From Enterococcus xiangfangensis (GTDB lineage: Bacteria > Bacillota > Bacilli > Lactobacillales > Enterococcaceae): 64,000 nucleotides of DNA. Location: NCBI RefSeq assembly GCF_005405365.1, contig NZ_BJDX01000003.1, forward strand, positions 186,001-250,000, written 5' to 3'. Under the pieces are notes generated by a model. It saw only the letters and a list, made by a program, of their open reading frames with translations, made no database searches and had not been told where the DNA came from. A program made the translations under genes and the position numbers. Within the stretch, counting starts at the first letter, position 1, and each line of letters starts with the position of its first letter. This document shows, piece by piece, positions 36,205-43,616 of this stretch.

Positions 36205-36455
36205 AAGACAAACCACAAACGATCAAAGCAACAATAGCATCTGGCTTTTTAGACCAATATATTGAAATGCTAGTTCCAGCACTTAAAAGAAAATTTGACG
36301 TCAAGCCTGGGATAGAAGGTTCAATATTTATGGAACCAGGCGGCACCGATGAAATGCTAATCCGTTTTTTATCGAATGATGAAACAGCACAAGACATTTT
36401 CGACTTTATAAATTCTAAATGGCAATTCGAGAGTGAACCTCAACTCGTTTCATAA
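36201..36455 (+). CDS. small phage early protein, 84 residues
   Basis: Soluble, acidic protein with a long helix (FLDQYIEMLVPALKRKF) and a beta part, opening MKDKPQTIKATIASG. The ATG follows AAGGAGG and overlaps the stop of the Cro-like gene. It is the second gene of the rightward early operon. No domain recognised; an early regulatory or anti-host role is only a guess. Confidence 0.65.
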   Translation: MKDKPQTIKATIASGFLDQYIEMLVPALKRKFDVKPGIEGSIFMEPGGTDEMLIRFLSNDETAQDIFDFINSKWQFESEPQLVS

Positions 36456-36518
36456 GTACAGATTACCGCTTTGAACCTGCTGATTAAAAGCCAGGAAAAT
36501 AAGAGAGGGGTGTTTTAA

Positions 36519-37073
36519 ATGATAGCAAAATCAACATCAAGGAAGATGCCAAGAGAGATTAATCAGTTTTTAAGTAGAACGGGCATTACCAAACGTACAT
36601 TAGCCAAAGATATGCACGTAGTCGCACAAACGATTACCGATTGGACGAAAGAAGACGGATCCGCTAAGAATGTCACCGCTGAAAACGCAGTACGATTAAA
36701 TGAAGTAGCGAATGATTCTTCGTTAGCTCAAGTGATTGGCTATTACTATTTAGGTCTTCCGCCATCAATGAACGGCGATTATAGACTTGATCTTTCATAT
36801 CTAGACGATCTTCGAGAAATCGAAGAGGACGAGCGAGACGAGAAAATAGGAAACAAAGAGATTAAGCGTATCCTCTGTAAATCTAAAAACTTAGATAAAG
36901 TTAGTCATGACAAAATTCTAGATACAGCGAGAGAACAAGCAGAAGTTTGCATCGTAAATAATCAATTTTTATTTGCATTATGTGAGCAACTTGGAATGAG
37001 CGTAATGGAGCTAATCGAAATGTTCATGGATAGATGGATTTCAGAAGGATATTTTGGAGGCGATAACGCATGA
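36519..37073 (+). CDS. phage regulator with helix-turn-helix
   Basis: 184 residues. The N-terminal ~65 residues form an XRE/CI-type DNA-binding domain (INQFLSRTGITKRTLAKDMH, then VVAQTITDWTK); the middle is highly acidic (DDLREIEEDERDEKIG) and the C-terminus is helical. GAGGGG precedes the ATG, and the stop overlaps the start of the following HTH gene. It probably modulates early transcription; the target is unknown. Confidence 0.7.
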   Translation: MIAKSTSRKMPREINQFLSRTGITKRTLAKDMHVVAQTITDWTKEDGSAKNVTAENAVRLNEVANDSSLAQVIGYYYLGLPPSMNGDYRLDLSYLDDLREIEEDERDEKIGNKEIKRILCKSKNLDKVSHDKILDTAREQAEVCIVNNQFLFALCEQLGMSVMELIEMFMDRWISEGYFGGDNA

Positions 37074-37315
37074 CGGAAAAAGAAGTAACGATGCAACGAT
37101 ATGCCATTCGTATATCGAAAAACCTTCGATTGTTAATGGCGAACGAAAGAATCATCAAAAACCGAGAGTTATCTAAGAAATCAGGTGTTTCAGAAGTGAC
37201 GATTAGTTCGATCAAAAATGATTATAAAGGCGAATTAAGACCGGGATTTACGACGTTAGTTTTATTAGCAGATGGGTTAGACGTAGACGTAGCAGAACTT
37301 TTAAGGGAGGCCTAA
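37070..37315 (+). CDS. small XRE-type DNA-binding protein
   Basis: 81 residues, a single helix-turn-helix domain (NRELSKKSGVSEVTISSIKN) with the closing DGLDVDVAELLREA typical of short phage XRE proteins. Overlaps the previous gene as ATGA and has GGAGG upstream. Probably an early-region regulator, or a paralogue of Cro. Confidence 0.75.
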   Translation: MTEKEVTMQRYAIRISKNLRLLMANERIIKNRELSKKSGVSEVTISSIKNDYKGELRPGFTTLVLLADGLDVDVAELLREA

Positions 37316-37317
37316 GC

Positions 37318-37518
37318 ATGAGAAATGATTTTGAATATGTACCAACGATTCCAACGGAATTAGCAAGAAAACGTTCAGATTTTAAAGCGGCAAAAATAAC
37401 CGTGACTGGTGCGATGGTCGGTGTGTTGTGTACTGGCTATTGGATGATAGCAGCATTTATCCTATTACCTTTTTTATGGATAGTAAACAAAGTTGGGAAA
37501 AAGGTGCTAGGACTATGA
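37318..37518 (+). CDS. small phage membrane protein, 66 residues
   Basis: A hydrophilic N-terminus (PTIPTELARKRSDFKAAK) then one long or two short membrane helices (ITVTGAMVGVLC and MIAAFILLPFLWIVN) and a basic tail. GGGAGG lies before the ATG. Located in the early operon between regulators and recombination genes. Function unknown. Confidence 0.65.
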   Translation: MRNDFEYVPTIPTELARKRSDFKAAKITVTGAMVGVLCTGYWMIAAFILLPFLWIVNKVGKKVLGL

Positions 37519-37595
37519 GAAAGCACAAAAAAAGACTTACTAGCCTGCAAGCAAAAGTAAGTCGCAAAAGGTTAATCTATTTGACCTCATTATAG
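37515..37595 (+). CDS. possible 26-residue basic peptide
   Basis: The frame starts at an ATG that overlaps the previous stop (ATGA) and encodes MRKHKKRLTSLQAKVSRKRL plus a short hydrophobic end. It is extremely basic. Inside lies an inverted repeat GACTTAC/GTAAGTC that may instead be an mRNA structure. Weak ribosome site; included as tentative. Confidence 0.35.
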   Translation: MRKHKKRLTSLQAKVSRKRLIYLTSL

Positions 37596-37617
37596 CAGAA
37601 GGAAAGAGGTTTTATCA

Positions 37618-37722
37618 ATGAAGAGTTTTGAACAAGCAATAGACGATTACAAAACAGATCCCGATTGGGGCAAAGATACTCATGAAGATGATCAACCAAC
37701 AAATATGGAAGGTTGGGATTAA
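37618..37722 (+). CDS. 34-residue acidic phage peptide
   Basis: Very short gene between the early regulators and the Gam-like gene. It starts at an ATG with AAGGAAAGAGG upstream, encodes MKSFEQAIDDYKTDPDWGKD and ends in an acidic DDQPTNMEGWD. Its stop is directly followed by the ATG of the next gene (TAAATG), a typical coupled arrangement. No function known. Confidence 0.6.
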   Translation: MKSFEQAIDDYKTDPDWGKDTHEDDQPTNMEGWD

Positions 37723-38271
37723 ATGAACGCTTTAGAAAAATATGAAATTGAAGATTTAAAAGAGAGTAAAGTGCTTGAAGAAAACCAAACTTGGAAAATA
37801 GATAGTCTGGAAGGTGCTGATTGGGCTTTTAGAAAGATTAGTACCCTAAAACAAGCAAACAAAGAAATCAATCAATTAGCTAACAAAGAACGTGAACGAA
37901 TTGCTGATTGGGAGAACAAAGAAACTCAAAGTAACCAAGACAGTATTGATTTTTTTGGACATAAATTAGCAGATTATTTATATCAACTTAGAAAAATTGA
38001 CAAAAAGGCAAAAGTAAAAACACCTCACGGGACTGTTAGTACCAGAAAACAATCTGACGTTTGGGAGTATAAAAATGATGCGGTAGAAAAGGTAAAGGAA
38101 ATGGGATTGACTGAATTTATTGAAGTAAAAGAGTCAATTAAAAAAGCAGATCTTAAAAAATCAGTGACTGTATTAGAAGATGGAAGCGTCGTAAGTCCTG
38201 ATGGCGAAATTATCGAATCTATAAAAGTAATTCCACGAGATGATAAAGTTGTTATTAAGGAGGCTGAATAA
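37723..38271 (+). CDS. Gam-like host-nuclease inhibitor family protein
   Basis: 182 residues. The first ~110 form an antiparallel coiled coil (ADWAFRKISTLKQANKEINQ, then LANKERERIADWENKE), and the TPHGTVSTRKQSDVWEY segment is characteristic of the Mu Gam-like family that binds DNA ends and blocks exonuclease attack. It heads a recombination/replication block with an AAA ATPase and an SSB-like protein, which supports the call. A C-terminal ~40-residue tail is extra compared with the core family. Confidence 0.75.
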   Translation: MNALEKYEIEDLKESKVLEENQTWKIDSLEGADWAFRKISTLKQANKEINQLANKERERIADWENKETQSNQDSIDFFGHKLADYLYQLRKIDKKAKVKTPHGTVSTRKQSDVWEYKNDAVEKVKEMGLTEFIEVKESIKKADLKKSVTVLEDGSVVSPDGEIIESIKVIPRDDKVVIKEAE

Positions 38272-38272
38272 G

Positions 38273-38965
38273 ATGGTCCTTAAAACCACAAATGCTGCAC
38301 AAATAAATAGAACTGAAAATTGGAGAGTTCTATTATATGGAAAACCAGGGCAAGGAAAAACAAGCGCAGTAAAAAACCTAAAAGGAAAAGTGCTTGTGAT
38401 TGATCTTGACGGCTCAGGAAAAGTTTTGGCTGAACATGAAAATATTGAAGTTTATAAATTCGATCGAACGCATCCGACAGAGGATATGACTCATGTTTTA
38501 AGAGAACTACCAGAAATGGTAAAAGACTTTGATACAGTCGTTTTTGACAACGTAACAGCTTTCCAACTGGATTGGTTTGTTGAGCGTGGTAGAACTTCTA
38601 AAAATGGTATCAGAAATGAGATACAACATTATGGTGACTTCACTAATTATTTTTTGAGAATTATTACTGCAATCTATGATCTGCCTATAAATATATATGT
38701 GACAGCTTGGGAAGTGACTAGAGACTTAGAAATGGAAGATGGAACAAAGATAACTCAATTTGTTCCCCAAATTAGAGATCAAGTTTTAAATCAACTATTA
38801 GGTCTTACTGACGTCGTTGGACGTATTAAAGTGAATCAAAAAACAGGCGGCCGTGGCGCGATCCTAGAAGGAAACGACAGTGTGTATGCCAAAAATCGTA
38901 TTGATGATCGTATCATTTGTAAAATTGAAGAACTTTTTGATTTTGAAACTAGCCCTAAAAAATAA
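38273..38965 (+). CDS. phage AAA (RecA-fold) nucleotide-binding protein
   Basis: 230 residues. P-loop YGKPGQGKTSAVKNL near residue 25 and Walker B TVVFDNVTAFQLDWF, in the AAA_24 type of phage NTP-binding protein found beside single-strand annealing and SSB-like genes. The ATG at 38273 has AAGGAGG nine bases upstream. Probably works with the Gam-like and DUF669 proteins in phage recombination or replication; the exact reaction is not known. Confidence 0.82.
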   Translation: MVLKTTNAAQINRTENWRVLLYGKPGQGKTSAVKNLKGKVLVIDLDGSGKVLAEHENIEVYKFDRTHPTEDMTHVLRELPEMVKDFDTVVFDNVTAFQLDWFVERGRTSKNGIRNEIQHYGDFTNYFLRIITAIYDLPINIYVTAWEVTRDLEMEDGTKITQFVPQIRDQVLNQLLGLTDVVGRIKVNQKTGGRGAILEGNDSVYAKNRIDDRIICKIEELFDFETSPKK

Positions 38966-38987
38966 AAAATAGACGGAGGAAATTAAT

Positions 38988-39554
38988 ATGCAATACAACA
39001 GAAACGAAATGAGCGACTTAAATAATTTCAAACCTTTTTCAGAAGGAGTACACAATGCAGTTATTTCAAATGTAATCAACAAAAAAGCTAAAAGTGGAAA
39101 AGATATGTTTGAATTTTCTCTAGAGGGAGCTAATGGAGAAACGGGCAGTTACTGGCTTACGTTTGGTCTTGAATGGTCTGAGGCTAATTTAAATAGAGTA
39201 TTAGCTAGTGTTGAAGATAACAACCAACAAATTGCTCCAATTGATTATGGATACAACCAAGGAACGCTAGACTTTTTAAAAGGCAAGCGAGTGTTTATTC
39301 AAGCAAAGGATAAAACAGGGACTTATATCGATCGAAACGGGGAAGAAAAACAATCGGTTGGTACTGATATAAAAAACTTTTTAACCAAAGAAGAATTTTT
39401 CGCAAGACAAAAAAGAAGCAATCAAGGAACGCATACACAGAGTACAAATAATAATACATTTCAACAATCATTACCTGGTACTGATCCATTTGCTGAAGCT
39501 AAAAGTATTGCTAATGGCGGGATTAACATCAGCGATGATGAACTACCATTTTAA
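38988..39554 (+). CDS. DUF669-type SSB-like protein
   Basis: 188 residues. The ~120-residue N-terminal part is beta-rich as in DUF669 (VHNAVISNVINKKAKSGKDM, GSYWLTFGLEWS). A flexible Gln/Asn/Thr-rich linker follows, and the protein ends ISDDELPF, nearly the acidic tip by which single-stranded DNA binding proteins recruit partners. I therefore infer that it is the phage SSB. GGAGG precedes the ATG; the order AAA ATPase, SSB-like, initiator is common in related phages. Confidence 0.8.
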   Translation: MQYNRNEMSDLNNFKPFSEGVHNAVISNVINKKAKSGKDMFEFSLEGANGETGSYWLTFGLEWSEANLNRVLASVEDNNQQIAPIDYGYNQGTLDFLKGKRVFIQAKDKTGTYIDRNGEEKQSVGTDIKNFLTKEEFFARQKRSNQGTHTQSTNNNTFQQSLPGTDPFAEAKSIANGGINISDDELPF

Positions 39555-39602
39555 TCGGAGGGAGAGCATTCTCCCTCTTAATAATGATGAAAGGGGTTAG
39601 TC

Positions 39603-40508
39603 ATGGCCATATATAGGCAAATACACACGACGGTTTGGAAAGATGATTGGATTGGCGAGTTGAGCATCAAAGAAAAGCTTTTTTGGATGTACTTAACCAC
39701 TAATGATCGAACCACTCAATGTGGCGTTTATGTTTTCTCTTGGCGATATGCTCCTTTTGAGACTGGATTATCCAATGAGGACATAAAAAAGATTATCACT
39801 AAGTTCCAAGATGACGGGAAGATAAAGTTTAACGAATCAAATAACGAAATAATGATAACCAATTGGTTGAAATATAACTCAGCGCGATCACCCAAAGTAG
39901 CTGCTGTGATTGATAAAGAATTAAAAGGGATCAAAACACCTGAATTTGAATCAGAAGTCATCATGAGGTCTAAAGATTTTGAATACCCTATAAAAACTGA
40001 AAAGTCTAAGTTTGATACTGTATCGATACCATATAGATACCCTATGGATACGATATCGCAACCAGCATCATCATCAGAACCAGCAACAGAACCAGAACCA
40101 TCAGCAGCAACAGCACAAGAGACCGCTGTGCCTGCTACTAATCCTGTTCGACTCTATCAAGAAATGTTTGGGATGATTAATCCAGTCATTGTTCAGGATA
40201 TCAACCACTGGGTTAATGATTTGGGAGCTGAGCTTGTTTGCGAGGCCATGAAGCGAGCCAACTTTGACCAAAAAGGCTATCGCTATGCTGCTGGAATCAT
40301 GAAAAATTGGGCAGCGAAAAATATTAACACGATAGATCAAGTCAAAGCCGATGATGTTAGCTTCGAAAATAAGGGCAGAAAGAAGTCTAAAGGACGTGTT
40401 GAATCTTTACCAGAACACATTAAGCAGCCACCGAAAGAAGTACCACTCACTCCAGAAAAAGAAGCGGAGATTGATAGAAAATTACAAGAATACTTGAGTA
40501 AGGAGTGA
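39603..40508 (+). CDS. phage replisome organiser (DnaD-like initiator)
   Basis: 301 residues. The N-terminal winged-helix part (~1-110: IYRQIHTTVWKDDWIGELSI, then KEKLFWMYLTT) resembles phage replication proteins; a Ser/Pro/Ala/Glu-rich linker (~150-180) joins a DnaD-like helical domain (LYQEMFGMINPVIVQDINHW, then GYRYAAGIMKNWAAKNI). It should bind the origin and load the helicase. Four 11-bp direct repeats lie inside the gene just before the linker codons and are the probable origin. No dedicated helicase or loader gene was seen next to it. Confidence 0.8.
   Translation: MAIYRQIHTTVWKDDWIGELSIKEKLFWMYLTTNDRTTQCGVYVFSWRYAPFETGLSNEDIKKIITKFQDDGKIKFNESNNEIMITNWLKYNSARSPKVAAVIDKELKGIKTPEFESEVIMRSKDFEYPIKTEKSKFDTVSIPYRYPMDTISQPASSSEPATEPEPSAATAQETAVPATNPVRLYQEMFGMINPVIVQDINHWVNDLGAELVCEAMKRANFDQKGYRYAAGIMKNWAAKNINTIDQVKADDVSFENKGRKKSKGRVESLPEHIKQPPKEVPLTPEKEAEIDRKLQEYLSKE
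40014..40057 (+). repeat. four tandem 11-bp iterons, probable phage replication origin
   Basis: GATACTGTATC, GATACCATATA, GATACCCTATG and GATACGATATC follow each other without gap (period 11, core GATAC-N2-TAT or close variant). A related AATACCCTATA lies upstream at 39982. The period is close to one helical turn, so all copies face the same side of the DNA, as initiator-binding iterons do. They are coding, inside the initiator gene, as in lambda-type origins. Confidence 0.7.
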
Positions 40509-40512
40509 CTGC

Positions 40513-40920
40513 ATGAGATATACCAAGCGATCCAAATACGGCAACAAGAAAGTATGCAGATACGGTCGTGAGTTTGATTCGATTGCCGAAGCTGATTATT
40601 ATCCAGTCGCTATTGATTACGCTAAGCAGCATGGATATGTTCTCAAACTACAGGATCGGATTGATATTTTACCAACGCTGAAAATTAATCAATGGGTTAT
40701 TAGAAAGACCCAATATGTCGCTGATTATGCTTTCTATAATCAAGGAAAACTTATAAGACTAGTTGATGTTAAAGGGATGGAAACGAAGGATTTTAAGATT
40801 AAGGCAAAAATGGTAGCTAAAGAGCTAGGCATAGTAATTGAACTGGCTAAAAGAAAGAAAAATGGCTTTATTCATTATCCATTCAATATGCCCGCAAACA
40901 AGAGAAAAGAGGTTCGTTGA
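40513..40920 (+). CDS. DUF1064 phage protein, nuclease-like
   Basis: 135 residues, basic. It matches DUF1064 phage proteins: YGNKKVCRYGREFDSIAEADYY at the start, YVADYAFY in the middle and RLVDVKGMETKDFKIKAKM, an Asp...Asp-x-Lys arrangement resembling the metal site of endonuclease VII/PD-(D/E)XK-like folds. A Holliday-junction or other structure-specific nuclease role is plausible. AAGGAG precedes the ATG. It overlaps the next gene as TGATG. Confidence 0.78.
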   Translation: MRYTKRSKYGNKKVCRYGREFDSIAEADYYPVAIDYAKQHGYVLKLQDRIDILPTLKINQWVIRKTQYVADYAFYNQGKLIRLVDVKGMETKDFKIKAKMVAKELGIVIELAKRKKNGFIHYPFNMPANKRKEVR

Positions 40921-41387
40921 TGGAAGCCACAAAAAATAAGAAGCGTGACCGTACTGGCGAAAAATATGGGGAGTTCACAATCATTCAAGCAACAGATAAC
41001 GACAAAGAATGGCTCGCAAGATGTTCGTGTGGCAAAGAGCGGATAGTCAAAAATAAAGACATGTCGAGCCTCACACATTGCAATAGTTGTGCTGCGAGAA
41101 TACGCGCGGCAAAGCGAAAAGGACAGTCGAAAAAGCCGAAAAAAGACAAGTTTACTGAGATGCAAAACTGGATGAGTCCAAAGATGTCGAAGTTTAAAAC
41201 AGATTTCTTTTATACGATCGAGGATGATCGTTTTCACGAGCTGGTCGTTGGCAAGCTGATAAACGAATACAGACATACTGCAGCTTTCGAGATCATTAAT
41301 TATCACGAATCGGACAAAGCAACGTTGAGAGAGCAAAATTTTCGAATCCTGGTTGCCAAGAAAAAAGCAACGAAAATGATGTCATAA
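40920..41387 (+). CDS. phage zinc-ribbon-like protein
   Basis: 155 basic residues. An N-terminal CSCGK...CNSC pair of cysteine knuckles (~residues 35-60) suggests a zinc-binding nucleic-acid domain; a lysine-rich segment (KRKGQSKKPKKDK) and an unrecognised C-terminal domain follow. The ATG at 40920, overlapping the previous stop, has GAGG upstream. It lies in the replication-to-late transition region; function unknown. Confidence 0.65.
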   Translation: MEATKNKKRDRTGEKYGEFTIIQATDNDKEWLARCSCGKERIVKNKDMSSLTHCNSCAARIRAAKRKGQSKKPKKDKFTEMQNWMSPKMSKFKTDFFYTIEDDRFHELVVGKLINEYRHTAAFEIINYHESDKATLREQNFRILVAKKKATKMMS

Positions 41388-41404
41388 CCATTTGGAGGTA
41401 TGAG

Positions 41405-41608
41405 ATGAGAGTCAGAGATCGTGTGTTGATTGATCATAAAGTCAGAAAGTTCGTTAAAACAATGCCGATTGGCTACGAGCGGACGGTTCCAAAAGACGTT
41501 GTTATTAGTGAAATCCTACAGGCGAATGACTGGTTTATTCGCACGCCGGCAACAATGGAAACGATCCGCGAGGAAGTCGAAAAACAGTTCAATATGTACG
41601 TGTGTTAA
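41405..41608 (+). CDS. small phage protein, 67 residues
   Basis: Basic soluble protein starting MRVRDRVLIDHKVRKFVKTM and ending in a helix (METIREEVEKQFNMYVC). GGAGG lies seven bases before the ATG. Last rightward gene before a gene that runs the other way. No family recognised. Confidence 0.6.
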   Translation: MRVRDRVLIDHKVRKFVKTMPIGYERTVPKDVVISEILQANDWFIRTPATMETIREEVEKQFNMYVC

Positions 41609-41643
41609 AAGTTCCGGTAACCACGCCAATTATGCAGAAAAAA

Positions 41644-41662
41644 GAACTTCAAAAAGAAGTTC
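41644..41662 (-). terminator. intrinsic terminator of the leftward gene at 41670-42341
   Basis: GAACTTC/GAAGTTC hairpin; on the minus strand it is followed by TTTTTT. On the plus strand the tail is only weakly T-rich, so it may work partly in both directions. Confidence 0.75.
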
Positions 41663-41669
41663 AGAATAA

Positions 41670-42341
41670 TTAATTTTTACGTTTTCTATTTTTGGAGGTG
41701 ATTTTGTTTGACTTTAGAGTATGTGGCCCTGATTGCCTCAATTGTTTCATTACTGCTCTGTTTGATCGCGTTATCATTTCGTAATCGTTGAGATAAACGG
41801 TATGTTCAAAAGTTTGATAGTGATTACGTTTTCCGATGTAAGGAAATTTTCTAATAGCAAATCTTATAGAGAATGTTACCTTTTTCGGAACTGGAATAGC
41901 TTCAAGCGGCAAAAAAGCATAAATAGGAGTAAGAGAGTTTGCTGGGAACACACCTTGAGGATCTTTAGGAAACTGAATGATATATGATTTTAGTAAATCA
42001 AAAAATAGAAATGATGGTTTTTTAGCCTGAGTTATGACAGATCTTTCTGTAAAAGCCTCGGTAATATTCCCATTAACAATAAAATTTAAATGAAAGAATG
42101 CAATGTCCTTAGGTGAAGGATTCAAAAACTGATAATGAACCATTATGCCTGAAGGAAGATAGTATGTTTTCCCATCATCCCCTATGTATGAAATCTGCCC
42201 TTCAGTCGCAGAGACATAAGAATCATTATTCGTTTCCATAAACTGGATTAGTTCAGGCTTGTTACCCCAATAACCTAATATCGCAAAAATAGCTGCTATG
42301 CCAGAAAACGCAGAGATAATGAGTGAAATGATCGCTAACAT
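41670..42341 (-). CDS. membrane-anchored protein encoded against the early operon (moron candidate)
   Basis: 223 residues. One N-terminal membrane helix (MLAIISLIISAFSGIAAIFA) leads to a soluble part with beta-rich segments (IMVHYQFLNPSPKDIAFFHL) and a basic tail (SNKITSKNRKRKN). It is transcribed opposite to the surrounding phage genes and has its own extended -10 promoter, ribosome site (GGAGG) and terminator, the hallmark of a moron expressed in the lysogen. Superinfection exclusion or host modification are possible roles; no family recognised. Confidence 0.75.
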   Translation of the reverse strand: MLAIISLIISAFSGIAAIFAILGYWGNKPELIQFMETNNDSYVSATEGQISYIGDDGKTYYLPSGIMVHYQFLNPSPKDIAFFHLNFIVNGNITEAFTERSVITQAKKPSFLFFDLLKSYIIQFPKDPQGVFPANSLTPIYAFLPLEAIPVPKKVTFSIRFAIRKFPYIGKRNHYQTFEHTVYLNDYEMITRSNRAVMKQLRQSGPHTLKSNKITSKNRKRKN

Positions 42342-42375
42342 GTAAACCTCCATTAGATAGTCTTTAAGCATATTA

Positions 42376-42384
42376 ATTATATCA
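42376..42384 (-). promoter_or_regulatory. extended -10 promoter of the leftward moron
   Basis: On the minus strand TGATATAAT, a perfect extended -10, about 35 bp before the start codon. The -35 is weak, as is common for extended -10 promoters. Confidence 0.65.
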
Positions 42385-42453
42385 AAAACGTTTATAAAAA
42401 GCAGAATAGTTTACTAAGTTAAATCAGCCTATCAAATAGAAAAGAGGAATGAA

Positions 42454-43002
42454 ATGAATAAACAGGAAAAACAAGAATTAATTGAATGGATCAGTAAATT
42501 TAGTGTGACAACGCATACTGCTTTGGGAAGAATCATGTCGATAAATACGGATGTTTTGGTTAATAAAATACAACAAATAGACGAACCTAAAAAAGTCAAA
42601 GTGAAACAGTACGTGGCTGATTGGTTTGAAGAACACAAAGATTTTTTAGAGTTGAGTCTTGGTAGGATAACACCTGATATAAGAACTAAAATTGTTCAAG
42701 GTCAAGCGTTGAGCGAGTTTGAGAAGTGGTTTAACAAAACCCGGAATAAACCATTCGAAACGATCATTCGCATGAAAGACGGCTACGAGGTCGAGGAAGA
42801 GCCGTTATTCTACATTAGACTAACTATACCTAGTTCTAGTGTCGTAGAATTATATTTAGGTTTTAACAAAGATGGTATATTCGACCACTCATATGGAAAA
42901 CCTCATGTTACGTGGGATTGGAAATGTACATTCACCGAACATGAAATCAAGTCAATAGACGAACGATACTGGCCGTTCGCGATGCCAGTCGAGAAAGTGT
43001 AG
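42454..43002 (+). CDS. DUF1642 phage protein
   Basis: 182 residues. The C-terminal block FTEHEIKSIDERYWPFAMPV is the mark of DUF1642, a family confined to phages of Lactobacillales with unknown function. The N-terminal helices and a beta-rich middle (PLFYIRLTIPSSSVVELYLG) precede it. GAGG stands before the ATG. The next gene repeats the same C-terminal block. Confidence 0.8.
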   Translation: MNKQEKQELIEWISKFSVTTHTALGRIMSINTDVLVNKIQQIDEPKKVKVKQYVADWFEEHKDFLELSLGRITPDIRTKIVQGQALSEFEKWFNKTRNKPFETIIRMKDGYEVEEEPLFYIRLTIPSSSVVELYLGFNKDGIFDHSYGKPHVTWDWKCTFTEHEIKSIDERYWPFAMPVEKV

Positions 43003-43009
43003 GTGTGAA

Positions 43010-43204
43010 ATGAATATCACAGAAGAAGCTGAATATTTTATAGAATTACCAGCAAAACAGAATAAACTTTATGTGAATTATGATATCGAAGAGAATATCA
43101 GCATTGATGCGATCAGAGTAACTCGTTTTACGGAAGCAGAAATCAAATCTATCGACGAGCGATATTGGCCTTTTGCAGTGCCAGTGGAAGAGGTGGCGGA
43201 ATGA
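43010..43204 (+). CDS. short DUF1642-like protein (partial duplicate)
   Basis: 64 residues. Its last part FTEAEIKSIDERYWPFAVPV is almost identical to the end of the upstream DUF1642 protein, while the first 40 residues differ. It looks like a tandem duplicate that lost the N-terminal domain, or a minimal form of the family. A TAGGTG site precedes the ATG and it overlaps the next gene, so it is probably translated. Confidence 0.65.
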   Translation: MNITEEAEYFIELPAKQNKLYVNYDIEENISIDAIRVTRFTEAEIKSIDERYWPFAVPVEEVAE

Positions 43205-43410
43205 ATAAAAGACAGCGAAAAAAGAGAATTAAAAAAGAGTTAGGCAAAGTTAATGTTAGTTTAGCAGATGTATACAATGATCCGATTGATGCTGCACAAC
43301 GTGCATCATCTATTATTGCTGCTGCTTATCAATGTGATGAGTCTCTTAAAACAAGAATCGTTATTCAGTTAGAAGTTGGTCGGTTAAGTAGTTTAGTTAA
43401 TTTAGCATAG
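43201..43410 (+). CDS. small basic phage protein, 69 residues
   Basis: Begins with a very basic stretch, MNKRQRKKRIKKELGKVN, followed by a helix-rich part (ASSIIAAAYQCDESLKTRIV). ATG at 43201 overlaps the previous stop (ATGA) and GAGGTGG lies upstream. Possibly nucleic-acid binding. Last gene before a 279-bp non-coding gap. Confidence 0.6.
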   Translation: MNKRQRKKRIKKELGKVNVSLADVYNDPIDAAQRASSIIAAAYQCDESLKTRIVIQLEVGRLSSLVNLA

Positions 43411-43437
43411 TAGTTCAGCTAACCGATTCTATCACGT

Positions 43438-43499
43438 AAAAAGAGGTAGTCGACCACCGACTACCCCAAACATTGACCTCTATCTAGTTTCCGCTAGAT
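43438..43499 (-). ncRNA. candidate ~62-nt minus-strand small RNA
   Basis: A minus-strand promoter TTGACA (plus 43533-43528), 16-bp spacer, TAAACT (43511-43506) would start RNA near 43499. The RNA begins with hairpin ATCTAG/CTAGAT (43482-43499) and ends with stem GGTAGTCG/CGACTACC (43445-43465) and a U-run at 43442-43438. No reading frame of note. Predicted only from signals. Confidence 0.5.
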
Positions 43500-43537
43500 G
43501 TGAATAGTTTAACAAATGAAAAAGGTATGTCAATACC

Positions 43538-43562
43538 AAAAAAGGCCTATTTATTGATAGGC
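43538..43562 (-). terminator. minus-strand intrinsic terminator
   Basis: On the minus strand GCCTAT-CAATAA-ATAGGC followed by CTTTTTT. A TATAAT hexamer (plus 43597-43602) lies about 35 bp upstream on the same strand, but without a good -35. It sits directly upstream of the small-RNA promoter. Confidence 0.6.
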
Positions 43563-43616
43563 AGTGAACCAAACTAGTGAAAGGCGAATAACTGCAATTA
43601 TATATCCATTGTAAAT

